Shown piece after piece: positions 5,044-5,616 of a stretch of DNA of 5,616 nt. The stretch is taken from assembly GCA_004560915.1 (NCBI GenBank), contig SFTR01000077.1, positions 1 through 5,616 on the forward strand. The letters run 5' to 3'. Origin of the DNA: a bacterium. GTDB lineage: Bacteria > Bacillota_I > Bacilli_A > RF39 > UBA660. A program made the translations under genes and the position numbers. Position 1 is the first letter of the stretch, and every line of letters begins with the position of its first letter. Below the pieces are notes generated by a model. It did no database searches. It worked only from the letters and a program-made list of their open reading frames with translations, and had not been told where the DNA came from.

Positions 5044-5322
5044 GATGAAAACTTCTATGTCCCATATAAAAATAAGTTTGAAGAAGGTCAGTTTCGAAGA
5101 CGTGTGCAATTTATGTATGGAGGGAAACTGAAAAGGATTAAATTTGAGTATTCAGGTGATTCTATTGAAGCTGTATTAGACAGATTACCGACTGCAGAGA
5201 TCTTAAGTAATGATAATGGAAAATATGTTGTGCAAGCAGAGGTATTTGGAAGTGGAATTGATATGTGGTTGAGAAGTCAGGGTGATGCCGTATTTTTACT
5301 AGAATCAGAGGAAATTGCATAG
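5032..5322 (+). CDS. WCX C-terminal domain of the interrupted WYL regulator (96 aa)
   Basis: This is the C-terminal (WCX) domain that normally follows the WYL domain in one chain and contributes to oligomer formation and ligand response. Recognisable parts are ENFYVPYKNKFEEGQFRRRVQFMYGG (6-31), IEAVLDRLPTAEIL (45-58), then YVVQAEVFGSGIDMWLRSQGDAVFLLES (65-92), the usual ending with the G..MWLRSQG signature. It is in the same frame as the upstream half, separated by two stops. A GTG at 5032 has AAGGAGGGG (5017-5025) 6 bases before it, a better ribosome binding site than that of the first half, so the fragment could be translated by itself. The domain is undamaged, which means the break is recent or the two halves still work together. 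If not expressed, the region 4318-5322 is a single pseudogene of about 334 codons. Confidence 0.65.
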   Translation: MGTHDENFYVPYKNKFEEGQFRRRVQFMYGGKLKRIKFEYSGDSIEAVLDRLPTAEILSNDNGKYVVQAEVFGSGIDMWLRSQGDAVFLLESEEIA

Positions 5323-5408
5323 TGGCAAAGAGTTGGGAAGTAAATATAAAGGTAAAAAATATCAGTGTTATAAAGATTAGTATTAGACTATTAAAATGAG
5401 GGTAAAGA

Positions 5409-5616
5409 GTGTTTATTTGTGATAAATGTGGATTATGTTGCGAAAAAGTTGGTGAGTTGTCCATATATAGGTCATTGGACCGGGGAGATGGAACCTGTAT
5501 GTATTTCGATGAAAAAACAAGACTTTGTTCTATTTATGAAAATAGGCCAGTCTTATGTAATATCGATAAAGCATATGATAAATTTTTTTACGATACCATG
5601 ACGAGAGATAAATATT
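5409..5616 (+). CDS. YkgJ-family CxxCxxCC cysteine-cluster protein (partial, 3' end outside window)
   Basis: This is the N-terminal 69 codons of a small protein of the CxxCxxCC (YkgJ, zinc/iron-chelating) family, thought to bind Fe-S or zinc; the exact role of the family is not settled. The residues show it directly: C4-D-K-C7-G-L-C10-C11, then LDRGDGTCMYFDEKTRLCSIYENRPVLC with C30, C40 and C50, the full conserved set. The start is GTG 5409: the frame has a stop at 5403-5405, and GAGGG (5398-5402) lies 6 bases upstream. The TGTTATAAA at 5366-5374 could be its extended -10 promoter. It follows the broken WYL gene by 86 bases and could be in the regulator's operon or be its target. An overlapping 60-codon frame starting at 5419 is a shadow. 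Confidence 0.85.
   Translation, partial: MFICDKCGLCCEKVGELSIYRSLDRGDGTCMYFDEKTRLCSIYENRPVLCNIDKAYDKFFYDTMTRDKY

Noticed and set aside
4919..5131. A 70-codon frame bridging the WYL gap
   Set aside because: It reads through the recognised WYL and WCX coding parts in the wrong frame and has no family resemblance.
4318..5322. A single-base frameshift as the cause of the broken WYL gene
   Set aside because: Both halves lie in the same reading frame. The break is a replaced stretch with two in-frame stops, so one indel does not explain it.
5162..5464. A 100-codon minus-strand frame across the WCX domain
   Set aside because: It is the antisense of a recognised protein domain, has no ribosome binding site, and has a low-complexity composition.
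5419..5601. A 60-codon reading frame on the plus strand at the right end
   Set aside because: It overlaps the YkgJ-type frame, which has the full conserved cysteine pattern and a better ribosome binding site at GTG 5409.

Overview
The window is low-GC DNA with A/T-ending codons, strong AGGAGG-type ribosome binding sites and sigma-A promoters. It reads like a gut-type Clostridia/Firmicutes genome, probably Lachnospiraceae-like. That placement is inferred from composition and protein style, not from a marker gene. The gene content (mobilization genes, an excisionase-type protein, small regulators, orphan proteins, a broken gene) indicates an accessory or integrated mobile region. There are no rRNA, tRNA, CRISPR or IS elements that I can see.

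Layout. (1) Positions 2-118 hold the last 38 codons of a gene entering from the left. (2) A clear promoter (TTGATA-17-TATAAT, 128-156) precedes a 460-residue orphan protein of unknown function (248-1630, +). (3) Between this gene and the next, convergent, operon lies a 14-17 bp bulged inverted repeat (1689-1746). (4) On the minus strand a tightly overlapping three-gene operon runs from 2757 down to 1820. It encodes a ribbon-helix-helix MobC-like protein, a very small single-domain relaxase with an HxDxxHxHxH histidine motif, and a 64-residue excisionase-like helix-turn-helix protein. (5) Upstream of it, 2767-3274 has no gene. It holds a nearly pure A/T tract, GGTNACC-type repeats, and a roughly 116-bp set of nested dyads centred near 3005. 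By position and shape this is the best candidate origin of transfer. (6) A well-equipped orphan gene (141 residues, 3275-3700, +) has its own promoter and a leader whose ends are inverted repeats; it ends at a good terminator (3704-3738). (7) A divergent regulator pair follows: an XRE repressor-like gene (3821-4141, -) and a WYL-family regulator (from 4318, +), with two palindromic candidate operators between them. (8) The WYL gene is split. The HTH+WYL part stops at 4977, and the C-terminal WCX part resumes in the same frame at 5032 from a GTG with a strong Shine-Dalgarno, across a GC-rich unrelated segment. (9) At the right edge a CxxCxxCC (YkgJ-type) cysteine-cluster gene starts at GTG 5409 and runs off the window.

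How it works together. The minus-strand operon plus the structured region upstream looks like the DNA-processing part of a mobilizable element: nickase, accessory DNA-binding protein, and an excision/regulatory factor. No integrase, coupling protein or type IV secretion gene is in the window. If the element moves, it must rely on genes outside the window or on a helper. The most interesting points are the miniature relaxase operon with its nested-dyad region, and the split WYL regulator.
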